64,000 nt of DNA from Paraburkholderia sp. D15 (lineage in GTDB: Bacteria > Pseudomonadota > Gammaproteobacteria > Burkholderiales > Burkholderiaceae). The DNA is taken from NCBI RefSeq assembly GCF_029910215.1, contig NZ_CP110395.1:372001-436000 (forward strand). Direction: 5' to 3'. A program made the position numbers and the translations under genes. A model generated the notes under the pieces. It ran no database searches and was not told the origin of the DNA. It saw only the letters and a list, made by a program, of their open reading frames with translations. How positions within the stretch are numbered: the stretch's first letter is position 1; every line of letters begins with the position of its first letter. Of this stretch, positions 46,185-55,667 are shown piece after piece.

Positions 46185-46943
46185 TTAAACCGGATGCGCT
46201 TGCCCACATACCGGGCAATCCGCTTGCCGTGCGATTCGCATGGTGGTCCATTCCATGCGCAGCGAGTCCAGCATCATCAGACGGCCGACCAGCGGCGTGC
46301 CGATGCCGCCGATCACGCGCAGCGCCTCGGCCGCCTGCATCGAGCCGATAATGCCGACGGTCGGTGCGAACACGCCCATCGTCGAACAGGCGACTTCCTC
46401 GAACGGCTGGTCTTCGGGGAACACGCACGCATAGCAGGGCGACGCCGGGTCGCGGAAATCGAAGGTGCTGATCTGGCCGTCGAAGCGCAGCGCCGCGCCG
46501 GACACCAGCGGCACGCCATGCTTCACGCACGCGCGGTTGATCGCGTGACGCGTCGCGAAGTTGTCGGTGCAATCGAGCACGACGGTGGCTTTTGGCACTT
46601 CGCGCTCGAGCCACGCATCGTCGACGCGCTCGGCTACCGCGTTCACCGCCACCTCGGGATTGATCCGGGCAAGGGCGTCGCGCCCGCTGTCCACTTTCAG
46701 ACTACCGACCGATGCCGTCACGTGCAGGATCTGCCGCTGCAGGTTGGTCAGATCGACGGTATCGGCATCGACCAGCGTGATCCGGCCGACTCCCGCCGCC
46801 GCGAGATACATCGCCGCCGGTGAACCGAGGCCGCCTGCGCCGACGACGATCGCGTGCGCATCGATAAAACGCTGCTGCGCTTCGATGCCGATTTCATCGA
46901 CGAGGATGTGGCGGGAATAGCGGAGGAGTTGATCGTCGTTCAT
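46185..46943 (-). CDS. moeB: E1-like adenylyltransferase of the MoeB/ThiF family
   Basis: A 252-residue protein that activates the C terminus of a small sulfur carrier (MoaD or ThiS) by adenylation. Signatures are the nucleotide loop VVGAGGLGSPAAMYLAAAGVG near residue 35, DTVDLTNLQRQ, DCTDNFATRHAIN and zinc-binding cysteines CYAC near residue 170 and CPVC near residue 246. MoeB and ThiF cannot be told apart from sequence alone. It is on the minus strand, downstream of ctpA and gpmA. Confidence 0.88.
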   Translation of the reverse strand: MNDDQLLRYSRHILVDEIGIEAQQRFIDAHAIVVGAGGLGSPAAMYLAAAGVGRITLVDADTVDLTNLQRQILHVTASVGSLKVDSGRDALARINPEVAVNAVAERVDDAWLEREVPKATVVLDCTDNFATRHAINRACVKHGVPLVSGAALRFDGQISTFDFRDPASPCYACVFPEDQPFEEVACSTMGVFAPTVGIIGSMQAAEALRVIGGIGTPLVGRLMMLDSLRMEWTTMRIARQADCPVCGQAHPV

Positions 46944-47183
46944 GGCGGGGCGCGTGAATGGATCGCGCGATATGGAATGCGGCCGGAGGGTCTGCGATGC
47001 GCGTCGTGTCGATTTCGTTGTTATTTTAATCGCGCGAGGGAAATGACTGATGACGTGCGGGTGATACCGGGTGTCGTGCCCACGATGTTCCGCAGTCAGG
47101 ACACCCGCTGAAGCTCAACGCGCTGACGTTCAAGGCGCCAGGCCGGCGGCGCGCTTTTCGCAAAGCGCGCCGCCGCTTGCCTC

Positions 47184-48755
47184 TTACTTGCCCGGCGCCG
47201 CCGCCGGCGCCGAAGCGCCCGGCACCGGTTGCGTGGGCTTCACCGCGACCGGCGCGGAGGCCGACGTTTCCGGCTTGTTCTGCGCGAGACGCCGTTCGCT
47301 CAGCGACTTCGACTCCTGAACCGGCTTGCCTTCGAGCTTGTTCAATGCCTGTTGCAGCATGAAGTCGTCGTTCGAGCCGAATTCCACCGGCTTGCGATCG
47401 CGGTCCTTCTGACGCTGTTCCGGCGTCTTCTTGTCGTTCTGTTCCTCGAGCAGACGCAGCTGTTCCATGCGATCCGCTTCGCGCTGTTCGGCTTCCTTCT
47501 TCTCGTTCGGATCCTGCGTATTCGCGAGGTGGTTCTGATAGTCCACTTCGCGGGTGACCAGCGCGTCGTCCGGATCGCCTTCGGCGTATTGATCGACCGC
47601 GATGTCAGGACGGATGCCCTTGTTCTGGATCGAACGGCCGCTCGGCGTGTAGTAGTACGCGGTGGTCAGACGCAGCGCGGTGTCCGCCGTCATCGGACGA
47701 ACGGTTTGCACCGAGCCCTTGCCGAAGGTGGTCTTGCCGACGATCAGCGCACGGTGCTGATCCTGCAGCGCGCCCGCGACGATTTCCGATGCCGACGCGG
47801 AATAGGCGTTGGTCAGCACGATCATCGGCACGGTCTTGAAGATCGGCGCTTCGTCCTTCAGCGGATCGCTGTCGAAGGATTGCAGACGGTAGTTGTCGTA
47901 AGTGTCGCGATAGACCTGCTTCGAATCCGGGATCTGGCCGTTGGTCGACACCACCACCGAATCCGGCGGCAGGAACGCGCCGGCCACGCCGACCGCGCTT
48001 TGCAGCAGACCGCCGCCGTTGTTACGCAGATCGAGGATGAGGCCCTTCAGGTTCGGCTGCTGACGCGCGATGTCCTGCAGACGCGCGGCCAGATCCGGCG
48101 TGGTGCGTTCCTGGAAGCTCGTGATGCGGATGTACGCGTAGCCCGGCGCAAGAATCTTCATCTTGACCGACTGGACCTTGATGATCGCGCGCGTGACCGT
48201 GAGCGGGAACGTGCGGTCGTCGGTCTTGCGGAAGATCGTGAGCGTGACCTTGGTGCCCGGGTCGCCGCGCATCTGCTTGACCGCCTGGTCGAGCGTCATG
48301 CCGCGCACCGGCTTGTCGTTGATACGCGTGATCAGGTCGCCCGGACGGATGCCGGCGCGGAACGCGGGCGTGTCTTCGATCGGCGAGATGACCTTGATCA
48401 GGCCGTCTTCGGAAGAAATTTCAATGCCGAGACCCGCGAAGCGACCCTTGGTCTGCTCCTGCAGTTCTTCGTAATCGGTCTTGTCGAGATACGACGAGTG
48501 CGGGTCGAGGCTCGACACCATGCCCTTGATGGCGGCGGTGAGGAGCTTTTTGTCGTCGACCGGTTCGACGTATTCGTGCTTGATCTGCCCGAACACTTCG
48601 GCAAAGAGCCTGAGCTGATCCAGCGGCAGAGGCGTGGCGGCGTTGGCGGCGGCACTCGCGGGTTGCTGGGCCGAGGCCGAAAGTTGCAGGGTGGCAAATA
48701 CGCCGGTAGCAAGGCCCGCGGCAATCAGGCCGATATTTTTCAGGTTCTTTCGCAT
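47184..48755 (-). CDS. ctpA: C-terminal processing peptidase (S41 family, CtpA-like)
   Basis: A 523-residue periplasmic serine protease. The signal or anchor segment covers residues about 7-28, a PDZ domain about 95-185 (FAGLGIEISSEDGLIKV, GIRPGDLITRINDKPV), and the S41 catalytic domain follows with Ser near residue 320 (NAYSASASEIVAG) and Lys near residue 344 (GKTTFGKGSVQ). The C-terminal 100 residues are charged and Pro/Ala-rich. It cleaves tails of periplasmic proteins, in relatives peptidoglycan hydrolases or their regulators. The start at 48755 begins MRKNLKN; upstream extension is unsupported. Confidence 0.93.
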   Translation of the reverse strand: MRKNLKNIGLIAAGLATGVFATLQLSASAQQPASAAANAATPLPLDQLRLFAEVFGQIKHEYVEPVDDKKLLTAAIKGMVSSLDPHSSYLDKTDYEELQEQTKGRFAGLGIEISSEDGLIKVISPIEDTPAFRAGIRPGDLITRINDKPVRGMTLDQAVKQMRGDPGTKVTLTIFRKTDDRTFPLTVTRAIIKVQSVKMKILAPGYAYIRITSFQERTTPDLAARLQDIARQQPNLKGLILDLRNNGGGLLQSAVGVAGAFLPPDSVVVSTNGQIPDSKQVYRDTYDNYRLQSFDSDPLKDEAPIFKTVPMIVLTNAYSASASEIVAGALQDQHRALIVGKTTFGKGSVQTVRPMTADTALRLTTAYYYTPSGRSIQNKGIRPDIAVDQYAEGDPDDALVTREVDYQNHLANTQDPNEKKEAEQREADRMEQLRLLEEQNDKKTPEQRQKDRDRKPVEFGSNDDFMLQQALNKLEGKPVQESKSLSERRLAQNKPETSASAPVAVKPTQPVPGASAPAAAPGK

Positions 48756-49178
48756 AGAGTCTGTTGCGGTCGGAAGCGCGTGGCAGCGTCGATAAAGATG
48801 GGGACGGACAAGTATAACTGCACACCCGCCCACAAAGGGCGAGGTGCAGGCAATCGTGATTCGACAGCACGAGCCGGGCCTGGTTCGTGAGATCGTACCC
48901 GCGATGCCGAAATGATGTGCGCGAGGGAGCGCGGCGACGGGATATGGCGTGAACCTGACCGCCACGTGGCCGGGACATGGCCGCGCCGCAAGCGGGGAGG
49001 TCGAAATGAAAATCGGGACGAAGGCCGTGGTGTTGGCCCTCGTCCCGACTATGAGGCGAGGTGGTTCGAGCAGTGGTTCGAGAGGCGACGCGATCCATCG
49101 AGCCGGCATCGAGCAGGCCGGCGGCGGCCTGGATTCAACCTCTGAAGCAGTGAGTCAGCGAGTCAGTGAATCGGTGAC
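48756..49178. promoter_or_regulatory. 423-base spacer between ctpA and gpmA
   Basis: No convincing gene. On the minus strand TATACT (48816-48811), 55 bases before the ctpA start, is a candidate -10 without a good -35. Near the gpmA stop, 49151-49181 holds several GAGTCA/TGACTC-type near-repeats. No T-tailed terminator is visible. Confidence 0.45.
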
Positions 49179-49925
49179 TCAGCCCGCCTTGCCCTGGCTT
49201 GCGACCGCGGCTTGCGCCTTGGCGATCGCTTCCTGGTCGCCGAGGTAGTAGTGCTTGACCGGCTTCAGGTTTTCGTCGAGTTCGTAGACGAGCGGCACGC
49301 CGTTCGGAATGTTCAGCCCGACGATGTCTTCGTCCGACACGTTGTCGAGGTACTTCACCAGCGCGCGGATCGAATTGCCGTGCGCGGCGATCACGACCTT
49401 GCGGCCCGACTTGATGGCCGGCGCGATCGACTCGTTCCACAGCGGCAGCACGCGCGCGACCGTGTCCTTCAGGCATTCGGTGAGCGGCAACTGTTCGCGC
49501 GGCACCTTGGCGTAGCGCGGGTCGCCGTACGGCGCGCGTTCGTCTGTGGCTTCCAGCGACGGCGGCGGCGTGTCGTAGCTACGACGCCAGACCAGCACCT
49601 GCTCGTCGCCGAACTTCGCGGCGGTCTCGGCCTTGTTCAGGCCCGACAGCGCACCGTAATGACGCTCGTTCAGGCGCCACGAGTGCACCACCGGCAGGTA
49701 CATCAGATCCATCTTGTCCTGCACGTGCCACAGCGTGCGGATCGCGCGCTTGAGCACCGACGTGTACGCGATGTCGAACGTGTAGCCCGAATCCTTCAGC
49801 AGCACGCCCGCCTGCTGCGCTTCCCGATTGCCCTGCTCGGTGAGGTCGACGTCGACCCAGCCGGTGAAGCGGTTTTCCTTGTTCCACGTCGATTCGCCGT
49901 GGCGGATGAGAACGAGTTTGTACAT
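49179..49925 (-). CDS. gpmA: 2,3-bisphosphoglycerate-dependent phosphoglycerate mutase
   Basis: A 248-residue glycolytic enzyme interconverting 3- and 2-phosphoglycerate. The phosphohistidine motif [10 protein letters not shown] (His9) and the second active His in [13 protein letters not shown] near residue 184 are present, with [17 protein letters not shown] residues ([13 protein letters not shown]) between. Length is typical. It is upstream of ctpA on the same strand and divergent from the rhodanese gene. Confidence 0.96.
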   Translation of the reverse strand: MYKLVLIRHGESTWNKENRFTGWVDVDLTEQGNREAQQAGVLLKDSGYTFDIAYTSVLKRAIRTLWHVQDKMDLMYLPVVHSWRLNERHYGALSGLNKAETAAKFGDEQVLVWRRSYDTPPPSLEATDERAPYGDPRYAKVPREQLPLTECLKDTVARVLPLWNESIAPAIKSGRKVVIAAHGNSIRALVKYLDNVSDEDIVGLNIPNGVPLVYELDENLKPVKHYYLGDQEAIAKAQAAVASQGKAG

Positions 49926-50011
49926 GAGATTGCCGGTCGGTAGTGAGGAAGCGGTAGCGCGCTGCGAGGGCTCCTTCGGTGGAGCGTCGCCATCGCGTCA
50001 AACGGTTATTT

Positions 50012-50017
50012 TATAAT
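50012..50017 (+). promoter_or_regulatory. -10 box (TATAAT) of the rhodanese-grxC unit
   Basis: A perfect TATAAT lies 46 bases before the rhodanese GTG start, in an AT-rich patch. An in-frame ATG at 50016 overlaps this box, so it would not be transcribed and cannot be the start codon. Confidence 0.7.
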
Positions 50018-50063
50018 GGCTGGATTGCCCTTTTCGATTTCTCTCTTTTTCGGCGGATTTTCC

Positions 50064-50489
50064 GTGAAGTTTTTCACTGATTACACAAACCTTGTACTGA
50101 TCGCGATCGTCCTTATCTCTGGTGGGTTGCTGCTGTGGCCGACGATCAGCCGGCGCGGCCGCGGTGGCCTGTCGGCCGCCGAAGCCACCCAGTTGATCAA
50201 CCGGCGCAATGCGGCGGTGATCGACCTGCGGTCGTCCGCCGACTTCGCCAAGGGGCATCTGCCCGCGGCGCGGCACCTTGAATTCGCCGAGTTGCAAGCG
50301 AAAGTCGCGCAACTCGTGAAGAACAAGAGCAACCCGGTGCTGCTGGTTTGCCAGACCGGCCAGCAGTCGAACAAGGCAGCGCGTATCGTGCAGGATGCAG
50401 GGTATGCCGAAGTCCATGTTCTCGAAGGCGGTGTCGACGCCTGGCAGAAAGCCGGTATGCCGGTGGTGAAACAAGGAGCAGCCAAGTGA
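50064..50489 (+). CDS. Membrane-anchored rhodanese-like protein
   Basis: A 141-residue protein: N-terminal membrane helix (residues about 8-26, NLVLIAIVLISGGLLLWPTI) and a rhodanese domain with RSSADFAKGHLPAARHLEF and the active-site loop VCQTGQQS (Cys near residue 97). It may handle sulfane sulfur at the membrane, as YibN-like proteins do. The GTG at 50064 is chosen because the earlier ATG lies inside the -10 box. The TGA overlaps the GTG start of grxC (GTGA). Confidence 0.88.
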   Translation: MKFFTDYTNLVLIAIVLISGGLLLWPTISRRGRGGLSAAEATQLINRRNAAVIDLRSSADFAKGHLPAARHLEFAELQAKVAQLVKNKSNPVLLVCQTGQQSNKAARIVQDAGYAEVHVLEGGVDAWQKAGMPVVKQGAAK

Positions 50490-50746
50490 ACAAAGTGATC
50501 ATGTACAGCACCCAGGTGTGCCCGTATTGCCAGATGGCCGAACGTCTTTTAAAGTCGCGCGGCGTCGAGCACGTTGAGAAGGTACTGATCGACAAGGACC
50601 CGGCCCGTCGTGAGGAAATGATGACCCGGACCGGTCGTCGCACGGTGCCGCAGGTGTTCATCGGCGAGACGCACGTCGGCGGGTACGACGACCTGTCCGC
50701 GCTCGATCGCGCGGGCGGTTTGATGCCGCTGCTCGAAACCGCCTGA
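50486..50746 (+). CDS. grxC: Glutaredoxin 3
   Basis: An 86-residue glutaredoxin with the dithiol motif CPYC near residue 12, the cis-Pro in TVPQVFIG and the GGYDDL glutathione-binding motif. It reduces disulfides with glutathione, whose synthesis genes (gshA, gshB) lie 9 kb away. The start is GTG 50486 with AAGGAG 8 bases upstream, overlapping the rhodanese stop by 4 bases. secB lies downstream. Confidence 0.94.
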   Translation: MNKVIMYSTQVCPYCQMAERLLKSRGVEHVEKVLIDKDPARREEMMTRTGRRTVPQVFIGETHVGGYDDLSALDRAGGLMPLLETA

Positions 50747-50748
50747 AT

Positions 50749-50770
50749 TCGCGCGCCGTCCGGCGCGCGA
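50749..50770 (+). other. GC-rich inverted repeat after grxC
   Basis: TCGCGCGCCG (50749-50758) and CGGCGCGCGA (50761-50770) are perfect inverted repeats 2 bases after the grxC stop. No T-run follows, so this is a possible stabilising hairpin or Rho-dependent end rather than a typical terminator. Confidence 0.5.
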
Positions 50771-50894
50771 GGGCGGGTGAAACACAAGCCGGCGCAGTCT
50801 GGCCCGATCCGGGCAAGTCGCGCGCCGCATCGATCTGGCGGCTCATGCACGCATGGGCCGCCGTTACGCATACCTATCAGGGAATCACTTCATC

Positions 50895-51365
50895 ATGTCC
50901 GACGAGAATAACCAGCCGTTCTTCAACATCCAGCGCATCTACCTGAAGGACATGTCGCTCGAGCAGCCGAATTCGCCGGCCATTTTCCTCGAGCAGGAAA
51001 TGCCGTCGGTCGAAGTGGAAGTCGACGTGAAGGCCGAGCGCCTCGCCGACACCGTGTTCGAAATCCTCGTCACCGGCACGGTGACGGCCAAGGTGTCGGA
51101 CAAGGTCGCGTTCCTGATCGAAGCCAAGCAAGCCGGCATTTTCGACATCCGCAATATTCCGGCGGAGCAGATCGATCCGCTCGTCGGCATCGCTTGCCCG
51201 ACCATTCTGTTCCCGTACCTGCGCTCGAACATCGCCGACGCCATCACGCGCGCCGGTTTCCCGCCGATCCACCTCGCCGAGATCAACTTCCAGGCGCTGT
51301 ACGAGCAACGCCTCGCGCAGATGGGCGGCCAGGAAGGCGCGGCGCAGAACGGCGTCACGCACTAA
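50895..51365 (+). CDS. secB: Protein-export chaperone SecB
   Basis: A 156-residue tetrameric chaperone that keeps preproteins unfolded for SecA. Typical features are [19 protein letters not shown], the [13 protein letters not shown] strand, and [29 protein letters not shown]. Length is normal. The ATG at 50895 precedes MSDENNQPF. It lies between grxC and gpsA, an order also seen in E. coli (grxC-secB-gpsA). Confidence 0.96.
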   Translation: MSDENNQPFFNIQRIYLKDMSLEQPNSPAIFLEQEMPSVEVEVDVKAERLADTVFEILVTGTVTAKVSDKVAFLIEAKQAGIFDIRNIPAEQIDPLVGIACPTILFPYLRSNIADAITRAGFPPIHLAEINFQALYEQRLAQMGGQEGAAQNGVTH

Positions 51366-51386
51366 GTGTCCGAGGCAGTGCCGGCT

Positions 51387-52385
51387 ATGAAGGTTGCTGT
51401 TCTCGGCGCCGGCGCATGGGGCACAGCCCTCGCCGGCCATCTGGCCTTACGGCACGACACGGTCTTGTGGGCGCGCGAAGCCGCGCTCATCGCTGACCTC
51501 TCCACTTCGAAGGAAAACGCCCGCTATCTGGCGGGCGTTGCTTTACCTGCATCGCTTCGGTATGAAGCGGATCTGAACGCAGCGCTCGACCATGCGCTCG
51601 GCGACGACGCGTTGTGCGTCGTGGCTACGCCGGTGGCGGGCTTGCGCGGTCTGTTCCAGGCCATGCGCGATGCGGGCAAGGTTCCCGCGCAGGTGGTGTG
51701 GCTGTGCAAGGGTTTCGAAGCCGATTCGCAGTTGCTGCCGCATCAGGTGGTGGCCGCGGAACTGGCGGGGCACGCCAGCAACGGCGTGCTGTCCGGTCCG
51801 AGTTTCGCGCGCGAAGTGGGGCAGGGCCTGCCGGTCGCGTTGACCATCGCGAGCGGCTCGGCGGCGTGCCGCGAACGCACGGTCGCCGCGTTTCATCACG
51901 GTGCGATGCGCATCTATACCGGCGACGACGTCGTCGGTGTGGAAGTGGGCGGCGCGGTGAAGAACGTGCTGGCCATCGCCACGGGTATCGCGGACGGTCT
52001 CGGTCTCGGTCTGAACGCGCGCGCCGCGCTGATCACGCGCGGTCTCGCCGAAATGTCGCGCCTCGGCGTGACGCTCGGCGGACGGGCGGAAACGTTCACG
52101 GGCCTCACGGGCCTCGGCGATCTGATTCTCACGGCCACCGGCGACCTGTCGCGCAATCGCACGGTCGGCGTGCAACTCGCCGCGGGCCGTACGCTCGACG
52201 ACATCCTCGGCGGTCTCGGTCACGTGGCCGAAGGCGTGCGTTGCGCGCAGGCGGTGCTGGCCATCGCCCGCGCGCATGCGATCGACATGCCGATCACGCA
52301 GGCGGTCTGCGCGGTGCTGTTCGACGGCGTAGCCCCGCGCGACGCCGTCAGCGCGCTGCTGCGGCGTGACTCCAAAGCGGAATAA
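51387..52385 (+). CDS. gpsA: Glycerol-3-phosphate dehydrogenase [NAD(P)+]
   Basis: A 332-residue enzyme making glycerol-3-phosphate for phospholipids. Signatures are the Rossmann loop [35 protein letters not shown], the catalytic-Lys region [17 protein letters not shown], and TGLGDLILT. The ATG at 51387 gives the normal start MKVAVLGAG; a GTG 21 bases upstream, one base after the secB stop, is possible but has no ribosome binding site. Confidence 0.95.
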   Translation: MKVAVLGAGAWGTALAGHLALRHDTVLWAREAALIADLSTSKENARYLAGVALPASLRYEADLNAALDHALGDDALCVVATPVAGLRGLFQAMRDAGKVPAQVVWLCKGFEADSQLLPHQVVAAELAGHASNGVLSGPSFAREVGQGLPVALTIASGSAACRERTVAAFHHGAMRIYTGDDVVGVEVGGAVKNVLAIATGIADGLGLGLNARAALITRGLAEMSRLGVTLGGRAETFTGLTGLGDLILTATGDLSRNRTVGVQLAAGRTLDDILGGLGHVAEGVRCAQAVLAIARAHAIDMPITQAVCAVLFDGVAPRDAVSALLRRDSKAE

Positions 52386-52486
52386 GTGTTGTCTATCAGT
52401 CGTTTAGCGCGCAACACGCGCTGAACGGCTGCCTCCTTCCGTGGTCCACGTTGATATCGACGCTTCGGAACCACGAGGTTTTCCCC

Positions 52487-53035
52487 ATGACCCGTTTCAA
52501 TCGTTGCACGCTGGAAGCGCGTGCGGTCGACATCACCACGCTCGACGTGGATGCGATCGTCAATGCCGCGAATACATCCTTGTCAGGTGGCGGCGGAGTG
52601 GACGGCGCGATTCATCGCGCGGCCGGCAAGGAGTTGCTGCGCGAATGCGAAACGCTCGGCGGGTGCGCAACCGGCGACGCGAAGCTCACACGCGGGTATC
52701 GACTGCCGGCCCGCTACGTGATTCACGCGGTGGGACCGGTCTGGCGCGGCGGCGTGCACGGCGAAGCGGATCTGCTCGCGTCCTGCTATCAGCGCGCGCT
52801 GGAAGTCGCGCGCGAGGCGCAGTGCACGAGCATCGCGTTCCCCGCGATCAGTTGCGGCATCTACCGTTTTCCCGCCGATCAGGCCGTGCAAATCGCCGTG
52901 GCCACCGTGCTCGACATGTTGCCGCGCGCACCGCTTATCGAGCGTGTGGTGTTCGCGTGTTTCGACGACGCGATGCTCGCGCGCTACGAAGCTGAATTGA
53001 AACGCCGTCAGGCGCCGCCGTCGAAGCCGGTCTGA
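52487..53035 (+). CDS. Macro-domain protein, O-acetyl-ADP-ribose deacetylase type
   Basis: A 182-residue protein filled by a macro domain: ALEAR-like start, [26 protein letters not shown] near residue 22 (ADP-ribose loop with catalytic Asn and Asp), [10 protein letters not shown] and [16 protein letters not shown]. Members of the YmdB/MacroD group remove acetyl or ADP-ribose groups. The ATG at 52487 has GAGG 9 bases upstream. Its 3' end overlaps the trmL gene on the other strand by 28 bases. Confidence 0.92.
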   Translation: MTRFNRCTLEARAVDITTLDVDAIVNAANTSLSGGGGVDGAIHRAAGKELLRECETLGGCATGDAKLTRGYRLPARYVIHAVGPVWRGGVHGEADLLASCYQRALEVAREAQCTSIAFPAISCGIYRFPADQAVQIAVATVLDMLPRAPLIERVVFACFDDAMLARYEAELKRRQAPPSKPV

Positions 53036-53478
53036 CGCCACGCTTCGAACACCACGATCGCGACCGTATTCGACAGATTCAGACTGCGGTTGCCCGGCCG
53101 CATGGGCAGACGCACGCGCTGCGGGGCATCGAAACGGTCGAGCACGGCGTCCGGCAGTCCGCGCGTTTCGGCGCCGAACACGAACCAGTCGCCGGTCTGG
53201 AACGCATGCTCGTGAAAGCGGCCCGAGCCGCGCGTGGTGAACGCGAACATGCGCGCCGGGTCCGGCGTTTCCTTCGCGATGAACGCGTCCCAATCGGCAT
53301 GCACGTTCATTTGCGCGTATTCGTGATAGTCGAGGCCGGCGCGGCGCAGCTTGGCGTCGTCGAGCGGAAAGCCGAGCGGCTCGATCAGATGCAGCCGCGC
53401 GCCGGTATTGGCGCACAGGCGGATCACATTGCCGGTGTTCGGCGGGATTTCGGGTTCGACGAGAACGACATTGAACAT
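53008..53478 (-). CDS. trmL: tRNA (cytidine(34)-2'-O)-methyltransferase
   Basis: A 156-residue SPOUT (trefoil-knot) methyltransferase. It has the compact form of TrmL with no extra domain: [25 protein letters not shown] at the start, then GAETRGLP and the C-terminal knot [18 protein letters not shown]. It 2'-O-methylates the wobble base of tRNA-Leu in E. coli. It is on the minus strand, 18 bases downstream of comF, and overlaps the convergent macro-domain gene at its 3' end. Confidence 0.93.
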   Translation of the reverse strand: MFNVVLVEPEIPPNTGNVIRLCANTGARLHLIEPLGFPLDDAKLRRAGLDYHEYAQMNVHADWDAFIAKETPDPARMFAFTTRGSGRFHEHAFQTGDWFVFGAETRGLPDAVLDRFDAPQRVRLPMRPGNRSLNLSNTVAIVVFEAWRQTGFDGGA

Positions 53479-53496
53479 GATGGGACCGGGTGGGGA

Positions 53497-54312
53497 TTAG
53501 TTTTTCGGGGTGCGCAGCGCGACGAAGTTGGTGACGCGCCGGGCGCCGGCGGCCTTCAGCGTGCGTGCAAGCGCTTCGAGCGTGGCGCCGGTCGTCATCA
53601 CGTCGTCGACGATGCCGACGTGCAGGCCGTCGATGCTCGCGTTCACCGTGAACGCCTGACCGACGTTCAGCCGCCGCGCATCGAGATCGAGGCGCGACTG
53701 CGGCACGGTGTGGAGCACTCGCCGCGACAATGTGGCGTCGCTGCACACGTTCAGCAGTCGAGCCAGCGGCCGCGCGATCTGCCACGCCTGGTTGTAGCCG
53801 CGCTCGACCAGACGTTGCCGCGCCAGCGGCACCGGCGCGATTACGTCCGGCAGATCCGCCGCCCCGTGCGACGCGTCCAGCACAAGCCGCGCGAGACGTC
53901 GCGCGAACTCGTGAGCGAGCATCAACCGGGCGCGGAATTTCAGACCGACGGCCAGCGTATCGAGCGGTGCGCGGTAGTCGGCCAGCGCGAAAGTCGCGTC
54001 GAACGGCGGCGGCGTGGCGACACAATCGGCGCACACGTACCGCTGCGTGCGAGTCGTCCGACGCATGGACCCGGACGTGAACTCAGACCGGAAGGCGGAC
54101 GCGAGCGGCGCCGCGCACACGGTGCAGCGCATGCGGCACTCGTTCCAGTACGCGTCGTCGCAGCTCGCACATAGGGTCTTCTGCGACAAATTGCCGCACA
54201 AAGCGCACAGGTTCGGCAAGGTAGCCTGCAGCACGCGTGGCCACGCCGAACGCAGACCTCGCGCAAAACGCGCGAAGCCGCTGCCGGAAGACGAGGAAAA
54301 TGATTGGAGTGC
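53497..54312 (-). CDS. comF: ComF family protein (phosphoribosyltransferase-like)
   Basis: About 271 residues. N-terminal zinc-finger cysteines (LCALCGN, LCASC, CTVCAAPL, CADC) are followed by a PRTase domain with DVIAPVPLARQRLVERGYNQA and the binding loop VGIVDDVMTTGATLEALA. ComF supports DNA uptake or processing in transformation. The start is uncertain: GTG 54312 is used because an ATG at 54408 would run through the bioC promoter and into its coding region. comM is also in this window. Confidence 0.85.
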   Translation of the reverse strand, partial: ALQSFSSSSGSGFARFARGLRSAWPRVLQATLPNLCALCGNLSQKTLCASCDDAYWNECRMRCTVCAAPLASAFRSEFTSGSMRRTTRTQRYVCADCVATPPPFDATFALADYRAPLDTLAVGLKFRARLMLAHEFARRLARLVLDASHGAADLPDVIAPVPLARQRLVERGYNQAWQIARPLARLLNVCSDATLSRRVLHTVPQSRLDLDARRLNVGQAFTVNASIDGLHVGIVDDVMTTGATLEALARTLKAAGARRVTNFVALRTPKN

Positions 54313-54366
54313 CACGATCGGCGCGCCCGTAAAGGCCGTCCCGCTGAATCGAAGGAAACGAACGAG

Positions 54367-54372
54367 TATACT
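54367..54372 (+). promoter_or_regulatory. Candidate -10 box (TATACT) of the BioC-like gene
   Basis: TATACT at 54367-54372 lies 26 bases before the ATG at 54399. It also makes the in-frame GTG at 54375 unlikely as a start. No strong -35 is seen. Confidence 0.5.
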
Positions 54373-54398
54373 TCGTGCTCTACGCCAGCACGACACCC

Positions 54399-55361
54399 AT
54401 GTCCCCAACTTCCGCTCAATCTGGCCGTCCGGCCTACGATGCCGTGCGTCTTCGGCGCATTTTCGACCGCCGCGCAGCGACCTTCGACGACGTCGCGTTC
54501 CTGCCGCGCGAGATCGCGCAACGCATGCGCGAGCGTCTGGACTACATCAAGGTCACGCCTGCGAGCGTGCTCGACGCCGGCTGCGGCGCGGGCGAGGACA
54601 TTCCCGCGCTGCGCGAGCGTTTCCCCGAGGCGCCGGTGTTCGGCACCGATCTGTCGCGTGGCATGCTGGCCCGCGCGCTGCATCACGATGCCGGCGACAC
54701 GAGCTGGCGGCGGTTCCTGCCCGCATCGCTCGGCAAGGCGCTCGGCGCTCGCGGACCGCGCTTCGCGCAAGCCGACTTTTCGGCGCTGCCCTTCGCGGCC
54801 GGCGCCTTCGAATTCATCTGGTCCAACCTGGCGCTGCACTGGCACTCGCGGCCCGATCTCGTGTTTCCCGAATGGCAGCGCGTGCTCAAGGTCAACGGTC
54901 TGCTGATGTTCAGCACGCTCGGCCCCGACTCGCTCAAGGAGTTGCGCGGCGCGTACGCGGAGGTCGAGGCCGCGCACGGCATCGGCGCGCGCAAGCACGT
55001 GATCGATTTCGTCGATATGCACGACCTGGGCGACATGCTGGTGGAGAGCGGCTTCGAGATTCCGGTGATGGACCAGGAGGTGCTCACCATCACCTACAAG
55101 TCCCCGGAATCCCTGCTCGCCGATGTGCGGCGCTGGGGTGCGTATCCGTTCGAGCGAGCCGCCGCGAACGGCGCCGCACGCCGGCTGCACAAGGCTTTGC
55201 TGGCGGCGCTCGAAGCGCGCCGGCGCGCCGACGGTACCATCGCGCTGACCTTCGAGGTGATCTACGGACACGCGTGGAAGGCCGTGCCGCGCACCACGGC
55301 GGAAGGACATGGCATCGTGCGGATCGAAGACATCGGACGCGGTTCGTCGCGGAATCGTTGA
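54399..55361 (+). CDS. bioC: SAM-dependent methyltransferase, BioC/NDUFAF5-like
   Basis: A 320-residue class I methyltransferase. SAM motif I is LDAGCGAGEDIPAL near residue 63, with FGTDLSRGML (motif II) and SNLALHWHSRPDLVFPEWQRVLKVNGLLMFST as in BioC and the mitochondrial NDUFAF5. BioC methylates malonyl-ACP to start pimelate synthesis for biotin; birA lies 50 kb away in the window. Assignment between BioC and other family roles is uncertain. It is divergent from comF. Confidence 0.8.
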   Translation: MSPTSAQSGRPAYDAVRLRRIFDRRAATFDDVAFLPREIAQRMRERLDYIKVTPASVLDAGCGAGEDIPALRERFPEAPVFGTDLSRGMLARALHHDAGDTSWRRFLPASLGKALGARGPRFAQADFSALPFAAGAFEFIWSNLALHWHSRPDLVFPEWQRVLKVNGLLMFSTLGPDSLKELRGAYAEVEAAHGIGARKHVIDFVDMHDLGDMLVESGFEIPVMDQEVLTITYKSPESLLADVRRWGAYPFERAAANGAARRLHKALLAALEARRRADGTIALTFEVIYGHAWKAVPRTTAEGHGIVRIEDIGRGSSRNR

Positions 55362-55667
55362 AGCGGTAAAGAGGCCATTTGTTATGTCTGAAATTTCCGC
55401 TTCAAAAGACACCTGAAAGCTGTGTAAAAATGGCGCGAAGGCTTGTCGCAGCGGGCTTTCAGGCCGATCGGGGCTTGCTTGTGGATGCTCTGGATCGCGC
55501 CTATAATGCGTCAGTTTGTCGTCCGAAGTCCCCACATTCGGGCGGCGAGTCCAAGGTTAAGGGCAGCATGGAGAGGAGACTCGGTCGTGATCGCGTGGCC
55601 CGTTTGAATGGCCGCGCAACATGACCGGATGCGCATGACCGGAGGCGGTGATTCGCGGGAGGCAGCG
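55362..55667 (+). promoter_or_regulatory. Leader region of the cytochrome oxidase operon
   Basis: A 306-base gap with the promoter described separately at 55479-55507. The likely transcript starts near 55514 and has a leader of about 155 nucleotides before the DUF2244 start. No gene is seen. Confidence 0.6.
55479..55507 (+). promoter_or_regulatory. Sigma-70-type promoter of the cytochrome oxidase cluster
   Basis: TTGTGG (55479-55484) and TATAAT (55502-55507) are separated by exactly 17 bases. This is the best -35/-10 pair in the window. It precedes DUF2244-coxB-ctaD. Confidence 0.8.

Noticed and set aside
48756..49109. N-terminal extension of ctpA
   Set aside because: The in-frame extension is Pro/Arg/Cys-rich without any domain, while the ATG at 48755 starts directly with the signal segment.
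50016..50063. ATG at 50016 as start of the rhodanese gene
   Set aside because: It lies within the TATAAT -10 box, so it would be upstream of the transcript start; GTG 50064 fits better.
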